Of a stretch of DNA of 64,000 bases, positions 60,459-64,000 are shown piece by piece. The translations under genes were made by a program, and so were the position numbers. This DNA is from Neoscytalidium dimidiatum. Lineage: Eukaryota; Ascomycota; Dothideomycetes; Botryosphaeriales; Botryosphaeriaceae. The stretch lies in the NCBI GenBank assembly GCA_037367355.1, contig CM074701.1:2914001-2978000 (forward strand). Reading direction: 5' to 3'. Every line of letters begins with the position of its first letter. Positions within the stretch are counted from its first letter, which is position 1. The notes under the pieces were generated by a model. The model saw nothing but the letters and a program-made list of their open reading frames with translations. It was not told the origin of the DNA and searched no databases.

Positions 60459-62357
60459 TCACAGCTTCGAGGCGGGAGTCGCCGCTCCTGCTGAAGTGAT
60501 CTCGTTGTATAGCAAGCTACACAATTGTTAGGCGTCATTCGAAACAACTGCTAGAGAGCAAAGGGTATATCTTACCTTGTCAAAAACTCAGCGTAATCCT
60601 CACCGGTCACCTGCGTGGCGAAGTACTTGGCGGCTAAGCTGTACTTGTTACCCTTAGGCGCCTTGGATTCCAGCTCCTGCGCCTGCTCCTGCAGCAACCT
60701 GAGTGCATAGTCCTTATCCAGCTTCTTGCCCTCCTTGGTGGACACGCCGTGCCTGACCCATTGCCACAGCTGGCTGCGTGACACCTCAGCCGTGGCGGCA
60801 TCCTCCATCAAGTAGTTGATGGGCACGCAGCCGACGCCGCGGAGCCAACCCTCCATGTATCCAAGGCCGATGTTCAAGTTCTTGCGGATGCCCTCTTCGG
60901 TGATGGAGCCAGGCACGTTCATGTTCAGCAGGTCGTGCGGTCCGATGTTAACATCCTCGCGGCGGATGTGCATCTGGTTCGGCGTCGGCATGTGCTCGTT
61001 GAAGACTTCGGACGCGATCGAGGCGAGCGCAGGGTGGGCGACCCAAGTACCGTCGTGACCGGCGCGCACCTCGCGGAGCTTGTCGGCGCGGACGGATGCC
61101 ATGGCAGCCTCGTTGGCCTTCGGATCGTTCTTGATGGGAATCTGAGCAGCCATACCACCCTACACAGAATTAGTCGAGTCAACCGAAACCGTTCAAACAC
61201 CGCTTCTCACCATGGCGTGAACGCCTCTCCTGTGGCAGGTCTTGATGAGGAGCTTCACGTATGCGTCCATGAAGGGGACCGTCATCGTCACTGCCGACCG
61301 GTCGGGCAGCACAAAGTTCGAATTCTGGCGGAATCGCTTGATGACGCTGAAGATGTAGTCCCAACGACCGCAGTTAAGGCCTGAGCTGTGATCGCGAAGC
61401 TCGTAGATAATCTGCCAATATTGTGAGTATCTCCATTTCCACATGTCAGCCACGCCCTACTAACCTCATCCATCTCGAAGGCGGCCATGATGGTCTCGAT
61501 CAGAACAGTCCCCCTGATGGTACCACGCGGCATGCCGATGTAGTCCTGGGCGAGGTTGAACACATCGTTCCAGAGCCTGGCCTCAAGATGGCTCTCCATC
61601 TTAGGCAAGTAGAAGTACGGACCGGTGCCGCGCTTGACCAGCTCCCACGCATTGTTGTAGAAGTAAAGACCGAAGTCGAACAGACTGCCGGAAATGGGCT
61701 CGCCGTCGACGGTGAAGTGCTTCTCCTCCAGATGCCAGCCGCGGGCACGAGCGATCAGTGTTGGCAGTGTCCGGTCGGTGCGCAGCTTGTACTCCTTCTC
61801 GCCTTGCTTGAAGTCGACCTGGCGGCGGATGGCGTCGTAGAGGTTCAACTGGCCGTTGACCATGTTGTCCCAGGTGGGCGCACTCGAGTCTGCACCAGCC
61901 ATACGTCAGTCGTCTTCCTGCTTCACCCGCTAGCTTCTCGCGTGCACTTACCCTCAAAGTCAGCCATGTACGTCCACACATCGGAGTTCAGCGCATTGAC
62001 GACCATCTTCCTGTCGGTTGGGCCCGTAATCTCGACGCGCCTGTCTACAAGACCCGGGGCGGGGGGTGCGCCCTTCCATGCATCGTTCTCGCGAATGTGC
62101 TTGGTCTCGGGCAGGAAGTCGGGCAGGTTGCCCTTGTCGAGCTCGGCCTGGCGAATCTGACGGCGCTCGAGCAGGGCCTTGCGGCGGGCATTGAAGGTGC
62201 GGTGCAGGACGGTCAGGAAGACAATGGCATCCTTGTTCAGGATCTTGCGGGTCTGGTCGTTCAGAGGACCCAGGATGTTGACATCTTTGAGCACGGCGGC
62301 CGGATTGGGGGCAGGGTTCGGCTTGGCCTGCGTGCCGAATTGGACTTGAGCAGCCAT
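60459..62357 (-). CDS. acuE: Malate synthase, peroxisomal (glyoxylate cycle)
   Basis: Five exons: 62357-61952, 61889-61465, 61411-61211, 61159-60576, 60516-60459, giving 557 aa. It condenses glyoxylate with acetyl-CoA to malate, letting the cell grow on acetate, fatty acids or other C2 sources. The malate synthase signature [16 protein letters not shown] is perfect (about 283-298). Other family blocks are [14 protein letters not shown] and [30 protein letters not shown]. The last exon has 18 codons plus the stop and ends in SKL, a type 1 peroxisomal targeting signal. If the last intron (60517-60575) is kept, translation stops at once after FLTR, giving a 539-aa form without SKL. Strong identification; the symbol follows Aspergillus usage. 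Confidence 0.96.
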
Positions 62358-62700
62358 GCTTGCTGGTGTATCTAGCCTCGAGGTCGGTCGGTCGGTCGGT
62401 CGGTTTCCGGAAAGGGCTCCAAGTGGTGGGATGGTCGGGACTGAGGCCTTGGGAACTCTGACGGGAAAAATCGCGATGAAGGAGTCGGGGCAGTGAGGAG
62501 TAATAAAGTGGTCGCGGCTAGGGCGACGTCACATCTTGACCTCGGGTGAGCTGGAGGGCGCCATGACTGGTCTCGGCCACTCCCCGCGATGATGCTGTGG
62601 TTGCCGGGGGCGGACAAGCTCCCTCGGGCGGAGGGGTCGAGGGCGAGCGATCGGCTTGTGATTCTGCGATTGTGGGGAAGAGAGTCCAGCCTTAGTCAGC
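62358..62700 (-). promoter_or_regulatory. Malate synthase upstream region with CreA-like sites
   Basis: Sites fitting SYGGRG (CreA) cluster 200-320 bases before the start: CTGGAG at 62551-62556, CCGGGG at 62604-62609, GTGGGG at 62672-62677, and GCGGGG on the other strand near 62582-62587. In Aspergillus, acuE is known to be repressed by glucose through CreA and induced by acetate through FacB. The sites here agree with that but are short; FacB sites were not assigned. Confidence 0.4.
62382..62404. repeat. (GGTC)5 tetranucleotide repeat in the malate synthase leader
   Basis: Five GGTC units plus GGT, ending 25 to 47 bases before the start codon, so most likely inside the 5' untranslated region (read as GACC in the mRNA). 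Length changes could alter translation or vary between strains. Confidence 0.85.
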
Positions 62701-64000
62701 CCCGTTAGTCCACCAGCCTGTGCCCCATCGGCGACCCGCGTCCTGCCTTCTGATTGCGGCTGCCGGGCTGCTGCTGTCTGCCGCATGCCCGCGCTGCTTG
62801 CCGCGCTCCACTGCCTTTCGCCGGACGTCTATTACGAAAGGACCTGCGTGCCTTCTCCCTCGTCCGCAAGCTCCAGCTCGAGCTTCTGAGGGGCTGCGCG
62901 CAGCTCTGGAACGCAAGCTTCACTGCTCCCGGTAGCCCCCGAGCTGTTGCCTCGGGCGGCCAAGTCCGACAATACCCGTGCCCCTCGGCCGCCCTTCCGT
63001 CCAAGCGACAACGGCGAACGGGAGCCTTCCCGGTGATAGGACTGCGTCCACTGTGCCGGATACGTCACAGGATTATCAGCCCCAATCCAGTATCGCTATC
63101 CAACGCTCCACTTGACGCCCTTTTTGAGCTCCAATTTCCCCGGCCGCCGGGACTCTTGTGCGCTTTAAAAAGGCCGTCAACCTCGACGCGTCGCGCCGGA
63201 GGAAATTTTACTCGATGCGAAATCGTCACCACGACTCACCACTATGCCAGCGTATCATCCTGCGACTGCCGTTTACTCGATCGCAACTTGTCAACAAACG
63301 TGCTACACGCCGCCAAGCATCGTCCTGCGCCGAGATCCGCACAATTGGCAATCTGGGAAGGGTTCGCAAGAGTGGGCTCGGTGTGACTCTCGACCAGCCA
63401 TAAAAGCACTGGGAGACACGGCTGCTGTTCCGAAGTGCGCCTTGTGACGACCGGTGTGGAAAGTGGTGGCCCTTGGCGGAGCTCCAGCTGCATACCATGG
63501 AGTCTCCAACGCCTTAGTCCGGCTAAGCGTGCCGCACTTCACAGTGTTTCGAGACAATGTCTTGTGTCCGGTATCGGTACAGCAGAACGGATGTCGACGC
63601 ATGTTCGCGCGATTACTACATGCGCCTCTGCATTGGTTTCTCAGATACCTCCCCCGGTCTTCAGATTAAGTCTCCGCCCCGCTAAGCCGGTAGTATGCGC
63701 ATCGGTTGAAAGGCCTGTGGACACTCACCTCCCAGCAATCTGGTCAATTACGCTCTACGCCGTGCGTCTTCAGTAACCCAACTGTAGATCCCTGGCAGTG
63801 TATCAACCCCACATTTTAGTCTTCAAGTCGGTTGCCGGGTGCGGTAATCTTCCGTCCACAACACCCTATTCCCTTATCTACTATGGACGTCATAATCCGG
63901 TGCCGGCACGGCATGCGACAGGTTTGAGCTATGAGAAGCTGCGCCCTCGTCACGACGCGGAGGTTTCGACGTGTCGTCCAGTAAATCGCATTAATGCCCT
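62701..64000. other. Right end of the window, no gene seen
   Basis: 1.3 kb without a supported gene. Frames at 62754-63386 (+), 62832-63068 (-) and 63435-63776 (+) have no domain or splice context. A gene transcribed rightward could begin beyond the window. Confidence 0.4.

Noticed and set aside
1..64000. CRISPR arrays, insertion sequences or prophage-like modules
   Set aside because: Intron-rich eukaryotic DNA; no regularly spaced repeats, transposase or terminal inverted repeats with target duplications were seen.

Overview
The window is genomic DNA of a filamentous ascomycete (Pezizomycotina). Coding regions are split by short GT-AG introns (about 47-130 nt). The families are typical of that group: C2H2 and Zn2Cys6 regulators with a fungal middle-homology region, a rhodopsin-like (SAT4/PTH11-type) membrane protein, a Git3-like GPCR, an Argonaute of the QDE-2 type, GPI-type surface proteins and a peroxisomal malate synthase ending in SKL. 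Class or genus cannot be fixed from the sequence alone. All exon joins below were worked out by hand from reading frames and splice consensus; no transcript data or database search was available.

Layout. 0.5-12.4 kb: a secreted GH1 glycosidase (+), an MFS transporter (-), a region with unassigned fragments, an FAD-dependent oxidoreductase (-) and a histidine acid phosphatase/phytase (-). 13.5-16.6 kb: a doubtful small membrane ORF (-) and a wrecked copper/heavy-metal P1B ATPase (+). 17.3-32.3 kb: a regulator combining C2H2 and Zn2Cys6 motifs (+), Argonaute (+), a membrane-anchored protein with a degenerate aspartic-protease fold (-), a divergent GPI-type surface protein (+) and a double-C2H2 regulator (+). 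32.7-39.7 kb: a run of five broken genes: dienelactone hydrolase, vanillyl-alcohol-oxidase-type flavoenzyme, carotenoid/lignostilbene oxygenase, cytochrome P450 and a cyclase-family hydrolase. 40.2-47.3 kb: a rhodopsin-like protein (-), a GPCR (+), a small cysteine-rich secreted protein (+) and a conserved secreted protein (-). 50.7-62.4 kb, gene-sparse: membrane-anchored GH16 glucanase (-), J-domain protein (+), NmrA-like reductase (-) and malate synthase (-).

How the genes relate. Most intact genes look like independent loci. The exception is the 32.7-39.7 kb block, whose broken members belong to families used together for breaking down phenolic or stilbene-like aromatics. It starts just downstream of an apparently still readable C2H2 regulator, so it reads as a dead catabolic cluster. 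In it, a carotenoid-oxygenase fragment runs in frame into a P450 that has lost its N-terminus. Other points worth following up: malate synthase carries its peroxisomal signal on a tiny last exon, and retention of that intron would give a protein without the signal; two regulators share an intron that splits the codon of the same zinc-ligand histidine; a five-exon knottin-like secreted protein; and a protease-like surface protein that has lost both catalytic triplets.
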